NCBI GenBank assembly: GCA_037962975.1
Contig: CM075669.1
Span: 191,526,501-191,590,500, forward strand
From: Clitoria ternatea
Lineage: Eukaryota; Streptophyta; Magnoliopsida; Fabales; Fabaceae
Length of the DNA stretch: 64,000 nt
Direction of reading: 5' to 3'
The translations under genes and the position numbers were made by a program. This document shows positions 10,375 through 23,680 of the stretch, one piece after another (the first letter of the stretch is position 1; each line of letters begins with the position of its first letter). Under the pieces are notes generated by a model. The model saw nothing but the letters and a program-made list of their open reading frames with translations. It was not told where the DNA came from and searched no databases.

Positions 10375-11575
10375 ATGGATTCAAGAATTTTCATGCTTGC
10401 CAGTATGGAAATTATACTCAATTGAAAACATCCATTCCTATTTTCAGTTTAACTATAAGGTTGGTGTTTGGTACGAGGGACACCACCTAAATGTTTTGAA
10501 CTTTGTTGATTGCAATAGTTTAATTAGATAGTGCTGGAGATTCTTTTTACATTGTTGTGTAAATAAAAATTATATAAGTAAATACTATTGAATTATATAA
10601 GTACAGTCAGTCTAAAAGAATTTTCCAATGTTAATTTTCTTTTTCTTAGATATTAATGTACTTCATATTTTTGTTGCTTTCATTGTGAAATAGGTTTCAA
10701 CATATTTTATTCATGAGTAAGTGGTAATTCAGATAATAATATAGATTAAAATTAAACAATTTCCTTGAAAGAAAAATATCCTATTCAGATGCTAATTGGA
10801 TAAAATTCTTTATTTTTGAAGTTAATTGGATAAGATTGTGTAAAACTATCTTATCAAAAGTGAATATTTTTTTAAAACAAATTGAGTCTTTGTTAGAAAA
10901 ATGGTTTATAGTTTATAATTATGGAGTTTATTGAATAGAATTATTTAATAAAATTATTTTAAATTATATTATATAACTTTAAGGAATATATAAGATTTTA
11001 ATTATGTGAAAGATAAAAAAATTTATTTTAAAAATATAAGATAAAAATAATAATTAAACAATTAACAAAAGAGTTTGTAGCTTTTTAAAATTTATAAACT
11101 ATTTTTTTGTTGTCACTCAATAGCTTTAATAATTTTTAAAATGCTACAAGTTCTTGTCTTAAACAGATATTTAATGTAATTATATTTTTAAGGATTTGAA
11201 TTTAACATTAAAATCACTTCCAACTATGCCTTATTCAATGTCTCATCAATTAAAATTCATTATGTTAATTAATTATATTAATTAATCATGTATTTTAACT
11301 TCTTAAATTTTAGGAATGAATTTTTGTATATCGGTTATTTTAATAACTCTCAAGTGATTTTCATTCTTGAAGAGGAGCACACACCAACGCAAGTTAGAAA
11401 GATCTCAAAATTAATAATAATAAAAATCAAACTAATCGTTGATAATATTAAGAATTATAGATGCAGAAAAATAAAAGTATTTTTTATTAAAGTATTAACA
11501 TGATAAAGTATTTTTTGTTTTACTTTTTCAAAATTTTATTTTACTGTGTTCTCGAGAATTGTTTTAAGAAAAAAT
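10375..11575. other. AT-rich intergenic DNA left of Ogre-2
   Basis: Very AT-rich. No gene, RNA or repeat recognised. The last five bases (aaaat, 11571-11575) are the left target-site candidate of Ogre-2. Confidence 0.6.
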
Positions 11576-14500
11576 TGTAAACACTATATTTTGTCCTTTT
11601 TTATTTTTAATTATTAAAAAATAAATAATTTATTTTCTTTCATTCCCATCATTTCGGAAAATCAGTGCGGAATCTGTATCTGGTTCCCCACTACCCCCAC
11701 CAGCTTCATCTTCCTCTCCCCTTCTTCATCATCACAGAACGATCTTCCTCATCAGAGACCCAATCCTCTTCATCTCCTTCACCAACAATACCACATCATC
11801 ATCTTCATCAAATTGAAAAAACCAAAAACAAAGAACAGACCTAATTTCATCACCTCATCTAACAATTCCTTCATCTCAACTTCAACCTTCATCACTTTCT
11901 TCCTCTCAATTCACAACACCAACAGCAATAACCAATAACAAAAAAAAAAACACAAAAACAGAGAACCCAACTTCAGGATACCACCTTTATCGTCTCATCT
12001 CAATTCCTCCATCTTCACCATCATCAAATCAAAAAAACCAAAAACAGAGAACCAAAAATAAAACATCACCATCATCTTTTCTCTTTATCTCCATCAACAA
12101 CCACAAGAACGCTAACAGTTTCAAACCAAAAAATAACCAATTACCAAAAAAGCAACAGCAACCCAATCAAAAAGACAGGCCAAATCAGGAAGGGGGAGAA
12201 GAAGAACAGTCCATCGCCGGCCACCATCTCCAATCGACTACCACCGTGACTAACCCAAGCTTCACGAACTCATCACCTGACGTCGACGGCCTCTTCTCAA
12301 GCTCTCTCTTTCGCCGGCATCTCCTTGCCTCTCTCGGTCACCTTCACCCCAACCAGCGCAAGTCACGAGCCTCCCTGCACGTCGACCGTGAACGCCGCCC
12401 AGCCGACCAGTCCGCTCCTCCTTCGATCACCACTCTCGGTCTCTTTTCCCTCTCTCTCCCCCACTGTTTCGGTCTCTCTCACTCTCTCTCCTCCATCTCT
12501 ATGTCACTCACTCTTCCTCCCTCATCCAGTTTCTGTTTTCACTCTGTTTTGTTCTCTCATTTTCTCACTCCCTCCTCTCTCTATTTCGCTCAATCTCTCT
12601 CTCTGCATCTAAAAAACAGCAGCCTGCCCTCCTGTGTCTTAATTCCTTTTCTTCTTTCTTTATTTAGTTTAGGTTTCTTTTTTTTGGGCCTCATATAGTA
12701 AGGCCCATTTTCTTTTCTTGCCTTTCTTTTCTCTTTTTTTGTTTTGGTTATGGGTTTCAGTTTTTTTGAAGCCCAATACGAGTAGGATTTCATTTTTTAA
12801 AAAAAGAAACAATTTTTTATGTCATTAAATTGTTTTGTTCAATAATAAAAATAAAATAAATACCTTTTGTTAATTATTTACTATTGTTTGCTATTATAAA
12901 AATCTTAAATAAAAATCAATAGTTTATTATTTTGGTTAAATTTAGGATAGTAAAGACATAAAAATCTAAATGTCCTTTTTGAATAAAAATAGATAGTATT
13001 GCTTTATGAAGTGAAAAAAATCTAAATACCTTTTGAGCCAAAAGTAGCTAGTTTTATAAAATGTTAAAATTTAAACACCTTTCTAAGTATAAAGACTAGT
13101 ACTTTTATTTATGTTAAATTTGAAAAATCTAAAAATATTAAATATATGTTTCTTTTAAAATAAATGTCTTAAGATCTTATAAGTAATGTCGTGTAAAACC
13201 ACCTTTGTCCACATCAGCTTAATAAGACCTTGAAGGTTTGTACACGAGCGATCTTCTTCGCTTTGTATTTCTCCTTTCTCATGAGTTTCTTTTATCAAAT
13301 CAATTTAATAATTTTTTTAAAATATAATCTTAAATCGTTTTCTCAATAATTTTCACAAACAACTACGTAACCCTGATTTCTCAATACATTTGAGAATACG
13401 TAGGAGCGAGAAACAATTCCTGTCGGGCCCACTTTCTCGTTACTAATTTCCATGTCTCTGTTATTATTTCAATTAATTTTATATAGTTAATATTTTAAAA
13501 TTTTATTGTCGCAAGGAGGTTAATTTAGATGTGATATCTTGTTAATCTCATGTTTTAATATTTTTTTAAAATAATATTTTCTTTAGAATGAGGTTAATTT
13601 AAACGAGACGTCTTGTTAATATCATGTTTTTAATATTTTTATTAGAATATTATTTTCTTTAAAATGAGGTTAATTTAGGCGCGACGTCTTGTTAATCTCA
13701 TGCTTTTAACATTTTTATTAAAAATAATATTTTCTTAATCAACTTTATTTTTTATTATTAATTTTATTTTAATCTTTAAATTTATGTACAAATTAAGGTT
13801 AATTTGGATGAGACGTCCTGTTAACCTTTACTTTCACTCTGTTTTACTTTTTCTTACTGTTGTTATTTTGTCAAGTTTCATATTGTCTCTATTTCTCGTT
13901 TCACATTGTTATTGTTTTTTACTCTTTCTTACTGTCGATATTCTGCTAAGTTTCTTACTTCCACTGTGTGTTGTTTCTTATTATCACTGTTTTGTTAAGC
14001 TTTTTACTGTTACTATTTTGTCGAGTTTCTTACAGTCATTTCTTATTGTTACTGTTTTAATCTTCTACTGTCATTAGTTGTTTCTTTTTTTACTGTCACT
14101 GTTTAGTCTTCTACCATTACTGTTTTCTTACTATTTAGTTTCTTATTGTCTAATCCCTTACTGTCACTATTTGGTATTTCATTGTATTTGCTTAGTTAGA
14201 TTGTGCGATTTAAGATTAATTTGGACGAGATGTCCTGATAATCTTATTTCAAACTTTCATATCTATTTGGTCTATTTTCGTATGCTTTGTCATTGTATAT
14301 GTTTCTTTTCATAAAAGAAGTTAAAATAATTTCTAGACTATTTTAAAATAAGCGCTATCAATTTGAGGTAACCGTTTTATAACGCACACTTATGAGGTGC
14401 TAATACCTTCCTCACTTGTAATTCGACTTCTGAACTTAGAATTTCATTTTCATAACCAGTGTTTTAAAAGAGGTTTTTTCTAATATTTTTATCCTAAAAA

Positions 14501-14596
14501 ATATTGGTGGCGACTCCCTATTTTATTTTTGAAGGGATTTCAAAACTCGTTTTATTTTTAAGGGTCGGTCATCCTGTCACGATCCCGGTCGCGACA
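11576..14596 (+). repeat. 5' LTR of Ogre-2 (3021 bp)
   Basis: Starts TGTAAACACTATATTTTG and ends GTCGCGACA. It contains an A/C-rich leader, a CT-rich stretch around 12240-12640, a very AT-rich middle, five GACGTC-type repeats (13516-14240) and an internal PBS-like TGGCGACTCC (14518-14527). The 3' LTR (50259-53249) is its partner, differing by many substitutions and indels, so Ogre-2 is clearly older than the elements nested in it. The open frames in the CT-rich part are compositional. Confidence 0.92.
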
Positions 14597-14598
14597 AA

Positions 14599-14616
14599 TG
14601 GCGACTCCGCTGGGGA
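14599..14616 (+). other. Primer binding site of Ogre-2
   Basis: TGGCGACTCCGCTGGGGA begins 2 nt after the LTR end and starts with TGG, as a tRNA 3' CCA complement must. Ogre elements are described as using tRNA-Arg, and I assign it by analogy. The exact tRNA needs comparison with the species' tRNA set. Confidence 0.8.
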
Positions 14617-15941
14617 TTTAGAGAGTCAAGCCAATCAAGTTGATAGCGCATGTTTTTAAATAGTCTGTTAATTAATTAACTTCTTCCGTTATTTTATTTT
14701 CTATCAATGTTTGTATGTGGTTTCTGTTTTGTATATATTTTGTCATTTATGTTCTGTTAATGTGATTGTTGAACCTTAGGGTAGAAGACTTTATTTTGTG
14801 TTCTGTGTTTGTTCTCTATGCAGGATGGGTAAGGTACAGGTATTGAATGCCTCCTTCACACACTACACTCACAATTTGCACACACTTATGAGTAGCGCCC
14901 TATACCCGGGCCCCAAGTGAAGCTTAAGTTAGGGGAGGTTGGTAGCGGTGTCATTTGGGATGTACTTCTCATCCGGCGATCATAAGAACCTCAACTAGAG
15001 TTTGACCTTTCATGATGTACGCACCTAGTAGACTCCCTACTGTTGTGGTCACATCATGAGTAGGATCTTGGCTCTAGTGACCTTTAGAAATTTAGTACAA
15101 GCCACCTAATGTGAGATATCACTGTTAGACAGACCTTAGAATCGATATGGGGCCTTCAGAGAAACCTGACTTAGGGCACAAAGGGGCAGACTTTCCCTCT
15201 ACCTTCTCTCATTCTCACTTTCCCTTTTAATCCAAATTGGTGGACCACTTGCCCATTGAACGGATTACTTCTTTCCAAAAATAATACTTTTTAAATTGGT
15301 GATCCTTTAATGGGCAAACAGTCCTTTCCTTTTATGTGCATTTACTTGAACCTTTGGGTCTTGAGTTTCGGATTTTTCGAGTCATCAATAAAAAAAATAA
15401 AAAAAATCATAACAATAAAAATAAAAAAATAAAAAAACGTTGACGACGATCGAAAGGTTCGTAACTCATGTGGCTCTCAATTTGTCACAAGTTTTGTCAA
15501 TCGTTACTTCCCTGAATGTAAAGATGTTTTCCAAGATGTTACTAAGGGAGTAGCAATTTACGAAGCACGTCAATTCCTGATGACTGATTCTCTCTTTTCT
15601 TTCTATTCTCGTCGGAAGCTATTCAAAGCTTAACGAATACCCTTGAGTGAGATATGGAAATTAACATGGGATTAAACTTTTAAGAGGAGGGTCATGGTTG
15701 CCTGAGCCAGAAATGGCTAAACTTAAGGCTCTTGTCGTATCTCAGAATGAAGGATTCTCTTGTCTTCACAACTATCCCATATTAATTTCTATGTTTACCT
15801 TACTTAATACTTTAGAATGAGACGTTTTGAGGAACAATCAAAGGATGCTCATTAAGACCTGTGATTGCTTCACGCGCCAATTTATTCTAATGTATTTTAC
15901 AGTCATACTGTTTTATTTCTTTTTATTTCCACCTGACACTT
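14617..15941 (+). other. Ogre-2 leader / decayed ORF1 region
   Basis: Sequence between PBS and gag where Ogre elements normally carry a leader and an extra ORF1 upstream of gag. I see no frame of useful length. Short coding-like stretches around 15440-15830 are broken by stops. An A-rich tract lies at ~15390-15437. Confidence 0.5.
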
Positions 15942-16736
15942 TTGTCTTTTTCAAAAGACATCATAGGGAAACACCCCTACAGAACCCGACTTCAGAAGAG
16001 ACTCATGGCTGAAATAGAACAAGAAAATGAAAACCTCAGGGACGAGGTCAACCAGCTAAAGGAGCAAATGACAGAGATGGCTAAACTTTTGGAGAAGAGC
16101 ATCACAGAAGGAGGCTCCTCTGCAGGAATCGAGGATGCCCAACAACAACCATTAACCTCACTACATTCCCCGGGCCTTGGTCTGATGCAGGCTCAAGTTA
16201 CTCACCCCATGACCACCCCCCTCACTGTCAACAGTGGGAAAGCAAAGCAAGTGGTTGACCCCCGACTACCTCGTGGAATGCCCTACGGTTATACATCACA
16301 ACATATATTTATTGGCCTAGATGGTAATCCTGCACCTTTCCCACCTTATGGAATACCCCCAGGATACTCTCCCCCATTCCATAACCAACAAGATGGCCAT
16401 GATTTTTAAATGATGGATCCCCATGTTTCAAACCTTGCCTATCTGATGATCCCTTCTGCTAACCCTCAGCCAAACCTATAAATCCCTAAGCCACAATCCG
16501 CCCAAGCTCAAGCTATCCAGATGGCCCAACTAAAACTAATAGCCCCTACTGCTTTTCAGCCTGCCAATCCTCATGCACCTTATCCGTATATGGCCATCAC
16601 CGCCCATAACCAAAACTCTTATCCTATCCTACTACAATCCTACTTTCATCCATCAATCACTCGAACACCTACCCACTTTCATCCGTTCGTTATCAGACCC
16701 CCTCATCCATAGTCCATGTCGTACTGTCCCCCACAA
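15942..16736 (+). pseudogene. Ogre-2 gag, N-terminal part (interrupted)
   Basis: A 155-residue frame opens with the Ogre/Tat-like gag start KHPYRTRLQKRLMAEIEQEN. A short coiled coil (NENLRDEVNQLKEQM) follows, then a Pro-rich stretch with RLPRGMPYG and PPYGIPPGYSPP. It stops at 16409, and decayed Pro-rich coding sequence continues in other frames to 16736, where Tekay-1 is inserted. The C-terminal part resumes at 34014. Gag would form the particle and bind RNA, but this copy is not functional. Confidence 0.75.
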
Positions 16737-19700
16737 TGAGACGCCCCAAACCCCAAATTTAAAATAGGGGAAAATTTTTCATGTCTTTGAAAATATTAAT
16801 AAATTCAACAATCAAAGTAGTGAAATATTTTTCACCAAACTCCTGGATCTAAAATGAACCACTCCCATATATGAAGATATGAGAGGGTGAAACTAAATGT
16901 AAATTTTTCAATCAGAATCAGCGGAAGAATTACTTAGTTTGGTTTAATTAGTGGCTAATTGATTTTCAAGAGGAGTCCGTTCATAAAAATATGGGATACA
17001 ATTTATATAATCTAGAAGGCCTAAATATACTCCTCAATACCTTTAAAATAATATCTAAAGAAGAAATAATGCATAACATTTTAAAATTTATCTTAAAATA
17101 ACAAAATGAGAATCAGGGGCATACTCGCTCAGGCGTGACTCAAGTCGCTTGAGCGAGCCAGCGTGCACACGCTTGAGCGAACGCTGAGTGGCTTTGAGCG
17201 AGAGAGGAAAATAAGTATCAGGGCTCAACTCGCTTGAGCGAGCCCTTCCTCGCTTGAGCGAGTCACGAAGGAATGCTTGAGCGAAGGAGGCGAGACGCTT
17301 GAGCGAAGAAGGAAGGAGCATCAGGGGTCGATCTCGCTTGAGCGGCCCAAGGCTCGCTTGAGCGAGATTGGTCCAGAAACGTTGAGGACTCTCTGGCCGA
17401 TTTTCGCTTGGGCGAGGCACCACTCGCCTGGGTGAAAATTTTCCAGAATCAACTCTCCTTCTCCCTCGCTTGAGCGTTACTCGACACGCCTGGGCGAAAA
17501 TTGTCCAGAATCAAAACACTGATTCTGTGGCAATCTCGCTTGGGCGAATTGCTCGTCCGCTTGAGCGAATTTAGGGCAGAAACCTATCCCCTGTTCCACA
17601 ACAATCTCGCTCGGGCGAGATTGCTACTTGCTTGAGCGAGTTCTGCAGAAACTCAGCAGAAAATGAAAATTTAATTGAACAACACACATACAACATTAAT
17701 TCCTTCTAATTTGGCCTCACATAAGACCCTATCTCATTTCTTTGTGCATGTACCAACTTATACAATAATATAATCTAAAACTACATAATCCTTTCTTTGA
17801 ATCAAATACCATCAACATCATCATGCTAATATGGATTCCATACATATAATTTAAATTCATCATCAAATCACATGCATTCCCTACATACATCTATCTTCCA
17901 CATCATTCCACAAGCTCCATAATATAGCATGAAAACACAACATCCATTCATTTAACAAAGTCAAGTATTCAGATTCATTCTTTACATCTTTTGGGTCATG
18001 AATGAAAATTGTCATTACACAAACATGTCCAATTTTCTCCCATGACCTCCAAAATTATCAACATTACGAAATTGAGTACATGAACCTCATATACTCTACA
18101 AAACAGATTTCATGCCGGCCAAGGCTTACGCATTCCTATCCATATTTTACCTTCTTCATACTCGGCCTCCAAAAGTTGTAGGATTTAAGTCATACCTACA
18201 TCAACTTTAAAAATGGCAACGGGGAGGTGAGTAACATAATCCAAATGAATTAAAGTCATACATTATGATGAAATACATGTATACTTGCATAATTAGCAAT
18301 CATTACACCACATCATACATTATACACAGTACATTTTATAATTTCAAGTATACATTCACAATATCAATCATTTGGATTGCCAAACATACACATCGGGTTA
18401 GTATTCAACTCTTTCCCCTTTCAATTCTCATTCATCCGTTGCCACCAAGGGCTTTCACCTAGGTATATCTCCAGCTATATGCAAATGCTTTTAAAGATAA
18501 TGCATATGCACAAGAATTTCTTATCAAACAATGCGGATCCGACTGTGGGAAAAGTACCATATTAATTCAATTGTGGGACGAGCATAGGTGTGCTACTATG
18601 CTCCTACTGCAGTAGAAAAATTGTGTACACATATATCTCAATTCAAGCATGCTTATATCTTCATAATTTTACTGGTACCAAACCGCTATCGCCCATTTGT
18701 AGCACTAGTCACCCTGTGACTTGCGGATCAACATCGTGGCCTCGAATACCACAAGTGCTACGGGCCCCTCCCGAACACACATCGAGAGAGCCGTGTCCCG
18801 TCGGACACCGAGGTAAACTCGCTCACCATTGAGCCGCCCGCCCACTGGGCCTGCCACATAGGGTGCCTCGTCACCAAACTATGGACAGCTTCGTGACTCA
18901 TACACCGAGTCACAGGGGAAAATCATAATACGCTCGTGCACTGAGCCGCCCTCCCACTGGGCCTGCCTAGTGGAACCCCCTAATATTCCACATAAACAGC
19001 TATGATATGCCATGGATGCAATGCAAATGCAAATCAAGTGCATCCTCACACTATGCATCCTAGATGCCACTCCACATTTAATCATTCATCACCACCACTT
19101 GGTGGATTTCAACATTCTCATCATTCTTATCCAATCCTAATTCTCTTTGAACTCATTCACATCAATAGTTAGTGGCATACACATTCCATAACTCATACAC
19201 ACATATTTGGGATATTCACATGACAATCTCAATCCACATATGGTTGCAAACCATCATCATACTTCATTAATATAATATTATCACATCATTAATTTCATCC
19301 CAAACACAATGCCACATAGCAATCATCATTCTAAATGCATTCAAATCACACATATCATATCATCCATTCAAACAACCATTAACATAATCACATATACATA
19401 TTTTCACATCATCAATGGATGAAATCATGCATTTAGAAAAGTTACCCCCTCCTACCTCAAGTGAAGTAGTGATCAACGCGGTTTGATGGTCCCGCTTCGT
19501 CAATGGGGTCACTTCCTACATCACAATACATTATACAATCAATTTTTCTACTTACTCATTAAGACTTAAATACTTATATATCAATAAATACTTGCTGTTT
19601 TTATTATTATAACTCTCAAAACTCTTTTATTTCATTTTATCCACCATAACCACCATGGGTTAGGTGCTACCCTTTATTATTATGCATTCAATAACCAAAC

Positions 19701-20681
19701 CCTTTCATGGGTTTCTCCATTATTAACTTCCATCAACCAAATACCATCACCATTGGCCCTTATGCCTCATAACTCACATTTATTTCCAACAATTAATACT
19801 CATCAACCTCCATATACATTCTCCCCCAAATTTATGAAGTTAAGGTTTCATAAAATTTCCAACCACCTTCATAAATATTCTTCTCTTTTCAACCATAAAT
19901 GCATCCACTCTATTACTTCTCAAAGAAACCTCATTCTTATACAAACCCACACTAAACTCTTGCATTAAATGCCTTAAATGAACATCCATTCACATGCTTG
20001 GTTCCCAAAACTCATATTATCGTATAACCATGGCAAAAACCCAAGTAACTAGCGAGTATTTCTTACCTTACACCCAAAAACGAAAATGGGTTCACAAGAG
20101 AGAGAGAGCTGCGAAAAATGAAGAGAAAGGAGGAGAAGACAGCAGCCCCACAAGCCTCCTGCAAGCTCCCTTCAAACGAAAATGGGGAGGTGTGGAAGAT
20201 GAGCTCAAGTTGCTAGGGTTTTAGGAGGAGAAATGAGAGAATGGAGAAGATGATGATGAAAAGAAGAAGAAGAAAGTGAAGTGCCTAATTCCATCAGCAA
20301 ACTCACGTGAATAAGGAAGGGGAAAATGACATTTTCAATTTATTTTTAACCCAACTCATTAAAACTTCATCGTTTTATAACCAACAGGTTCTCAGTTCGG
20401 GCTCAATACATCATCTGAAAATTATTCCGAATACATATTCGGATTCCCAATAATATTCTCAATAGCCCTGACCAATATCATCTCATTCCGAGATACTTGG
20501 TCCGACACCCATATTTCAACCGGGCTTAATTTCAGCTTAACCGGTCTCTAAAAATTACCAAAAATTCCCAAAATCTTAATTTAATTATTCTCAATAGTTT
20601 GGGACATTAAATACTCCATATACCAATTTCTAATATTTATTCCGGTAATTAATTCTCTATTTTAAAATTCGGGATGTTACA
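16737..20681 (-). repeat. 3' LTR of Tekay-1
   Basis: On the minus strand it starts TGTAACATCCCGAATTTT and ends GGGGCGTCTCA. Its partner is 30064-34008, of equal length. It contains the CTCGCTTGAGCGAG doublet array (about 17125-17650), a GC-rich block shared with the solo LTR (18671-19036), a palindromic ccgaatatatattcgg-type element near 20430 and a splice-donor-like AAGGTAAG (GT at 20065-20066, minus), 615 bp from the LTR start. Open frames inside are short and lie in repeats. Confidence 0.95.
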
Positions 20682-20719
20682 ATCCACCTCACCAAAAAGA
20701 AAATTTCGTCCCCGAAATT

Positions 20720-22027
20720 TCACATACCGGATTCAAATGCGTCAGGATACCGTTCTCTGATGTCGTCTTCACGTTCCCATGTGAACGTTTCAGTATTTCC
20801 ATGTTTCCAAGCGACCTTCACCAAAGGTACCAACTTGTTCCGCAATTTCTTCACGGAATGTCCGACAATGCGAACAGAAACAGGAGAAATAGATAGATCA
20901 TCTCGCACCTCAATCTCGTCCATCGGGATCACGTGTAAAGGATCATAAACATATTTCCTTAACTGCGACACGTGAAACACGTTGTGTAGATTAGCAAGAT
21001 GCGGAGGGAGTGCTATCCTATAAGCAACCTCACCAATCCGCTCCAACACCTCGTAAGGTCCGATAAATCTAAGGCTCAATTTCCCACTCTTCAACGCCCT
21101 TCCAATGCCTTTGTCACGCGAGACTTTCAAAAACACATGGTCACCCACTTGAAACTCAAGGGTTTTATGCCTCTTGTCATAATAACTCTTCTGTCTATCT
21201 TGAGCAATCTTCATATTCTCTTGGATCTTCTTAATTTGCTCTGTAGTTTCCTGAATGATCTCCGGCCCTAAAGCCAAGTTTTCACCAACTTCAAGCCAAC
21301 ACAAGGGAGTTCTACACTTTCTTCCATACAACGCCTCATACGGTGCCATACCTATACTGGAATGGAAGCTGTTATTGTATGTGAATTCGATCAATGGGAG
21401 GAATCTCTCCCAACATCCACCGTGCTCAAGTACACAAGCTCTCAACAAATCCTCTAGGCTTTGTATAGTTCTCTCCGATTGCCCATCGGTTTGAGGGTGA
21501 TAAGCGGAACTAAGCTTCAACTTAGAACCCAACTCATCATGCAAACGTCCCCAAAACCGAGAAGTAAAACGAGGATCACGGTCAGATATAATACTGGACG
21601 GAACACCATGCAGCCTAACAATCTCCTTGATGTATATTTGTGCCAATTTCTCCAAAGAACTCTTCATATTAATGGGCAAGAAGTGAGCACATTTTGTCAA
21701 TCTATCAATAATCACCCATATAGCATTGTTTCCAGCACGAGTTCTGGGTAGTCCAGAAACAAAATCCATAGCTATACTATCCCATTTCCAAACAGGGATC
21801 TCCAATGGTCTCAAATAACCAGATGGTCTCTGATGTTCGACCTTTGCCTTTTGACAAACAAGGCAAGATGCTACAAAATTCGCCACATCACGTTTCAAAC
21901 CGGGCCACCAAAAGTCCTTCTTCAAATCTTGATACATCTTAGTGGAACCAGGATGAATACTCAATATGCTTTTGTAAGCTTCCTCAAGTACACGTTTCCT
22001 CACATCATCGCTTGAGGGAACATAAAT
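20720..22027 (-). pseudogene. Tekay-1 integrase domain of pol
   Basis: A 427-residue frame separated from RT by one TGA (22026-22028). The zinc region is EEAYKSILSIHPGS...CLVC. The first His of the usual HHCC finger is Tyr here (residue 10). The catalytic triad is D80 (SIAMDFVSGLP), D141 (IISDRDPRF) and E177 (GQSERTIQSLE). The GPY/F-type segment FIGPYEVLERIGEVAYRIAL follows. The last ~50 residues (LVKVAWKHGNTETFTWERED) are a divergent chromodomain-like tail typical of Tekay. Integrase inserts the cDNA. The stop and the H-to-Y change suggest this copy is not active alone. Confidence 0.9.
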
Positions 22028-23674
22028 TCAGCCTCTAACACGCCAAATGCCATCTTGACCTTCTTCTATGAACAAATTCTTCCCTTTTTCTTGGGTCTTT
22101 TTCATCTCAATCAAATACTCATCATTGGGTTGTTGCGTCTTCACATATTCAAGAAATTCATTTGCAACCTTCAACATCTCCAACACCATTTTCTTGGAAG
22201 TGTAAGTCTCCACGCCCACATTCAAATCTCTAAATTGTTCAATCAACTCCATTTCCTTTGCCATCATCATGGAAACATGCAATGACTTCCTGCTCAATGC
22301 ATCAGCAACTACATTTGCCTTACCGGGGTGATACTTCAATTCAAATTCGTAGTCTTTTAGGAACTCCATCCACCGTCTTTGGCGCATATTCAACTCCTTC
22401 TGGTCAAATAAGTACTTAAGGCTCTTATGATCACTAAAGACCACAAATTTGGAGCCGTACAAGTAGTGTCGCCACAACTTCAATGCAAACACCACTGCCG
22501 CCAATTCAAGATCATGTGTGGGATAGTTAACCTCATGCGGTCGCAACTGCCTCGATGCATAGGCTATCACACGCTCCTTTTGCATCAATACACACCCAAG
22601 ACCAAGCTTAGATGCATCGCAATATACCATAAATTCATCCATTAAGTCGGGCAATGCCAACACCGGTGCGGTAGTAAGCCTTAACTTCAACTCTTGGAAA
22701 CTCTCTTCACATTCACGGGTCCACACAAAAGAGTGATTCTTCCGAGTTAACTTCGTTAGTGGCAAAGCCAAACGGGAAAACCCTTCAATAAATCTCCGGT
22801 AGTAACCGGCAAGACCAAGAAAACTCCTTATCTCCGTCACGGACGTTGGTCTTTCCCAAGCCATCACAGCTTCAACTTTAGATCTATCCACCGCGACTCC
22901 ATCATTTGAAATAACATGTCCAACAAATTGGACCTCAGACAGCCAAAATTCACACTTAGAGAGCTTCGCATACAACTCCTTTTCACGAAGGATCGTCAAT
23001 ACAAGACGAAGATGTCTTTCATGCTCTTCATGACTCTTGGAATACACCAAAATATCATCGATAAACACTACGACGAATTGGTCAAGATATTCATGGAAGA
23101 TGCGATTCATATAACTCATGAAAATCGTAGGGGCATTAGTCACACCAAATGGCATCACTACGTACTCATAGTGTCCGTATCGCGTTCGGAAAGCAGTCTT
23201 CGGAATATCTTCGGCCTTCACCCGAATTTGATGATATCCAGAACGCAAATCAATCTTCGAAAACACAACAGCACCCTTCAATTGATCCAATAGATCATCG
23301 ATGCGTGGAAGAGGGTATTTATTCTTAATGGTCAGTTTGTTGAGTTGGCGATAATCAACGCACAATCTCATGCTCCCATCTTTCTTCTTCACTAGCAATA
23401 CGGGAGCACCCCAAGGAGACATACTTGGGCGAATAAACTCCCGTTCAAGCAATTCTTCCACTTGCTTTTTCAACTCAGCTAACTCCATAGGAGACATCCT
23501 ATAAGGAGCTCGGGAAACAGGTTCTGCACCCGGAATAAGATCGATAGCAAATTCCACTTCTCGTGGAGGAGGTAATCTGGGAATTTCTTCCGGAAACACA
23601 TCGAAAAATTCCGAAACAATAGGAATCCCACAAGATTGGGAAACACCATTCCCATCAACCAAACAGAACATCAC
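22028..23674 (-). pseudogene. Tekay-1 reverse transcriptase-RNase H domain of pol
   Basis: A 548-residue open stretch. The RT start is VVSEFFDVFPEEIPRLPPPRE-like. Catalytic aspartates are D142 in KIDLRSGYHQI and D206/D207 in the FIDD motif (VVVFIDDILVYS), a usual Ty3/gypsy variant of YxDD. RNase H residues are D353 (YCDAS), E390 (HDLEL), D415 (FSDHK) and D458 (VADALSRK). Upstream it should continue from protease, but the copia element (23681-28212) lies between. With the insert and one TSD copy removed, the two flanks are in the same frame, so pol was continuous before that insertion. Confidence 0.92.
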
Positions 23675-23680
23675 GAGAAG

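Noticed and set aside
12246..12698. Ser/Leu/Pro-rich frames in the Ogre-2 LTRs (also 50973-51494)
   Set aside because: CT-rich leader sequence. The frame is broken differently in the two LTRs by a (CT)n change, so it is not conserved as protein.
17088..17423. 111-residue minus-strand frame, present again at 30415-30750
   Set aside because: It is the translation of the CTCGCTTGAGCGAG array in the LTR; identity between copies only reflects the LTR pair.
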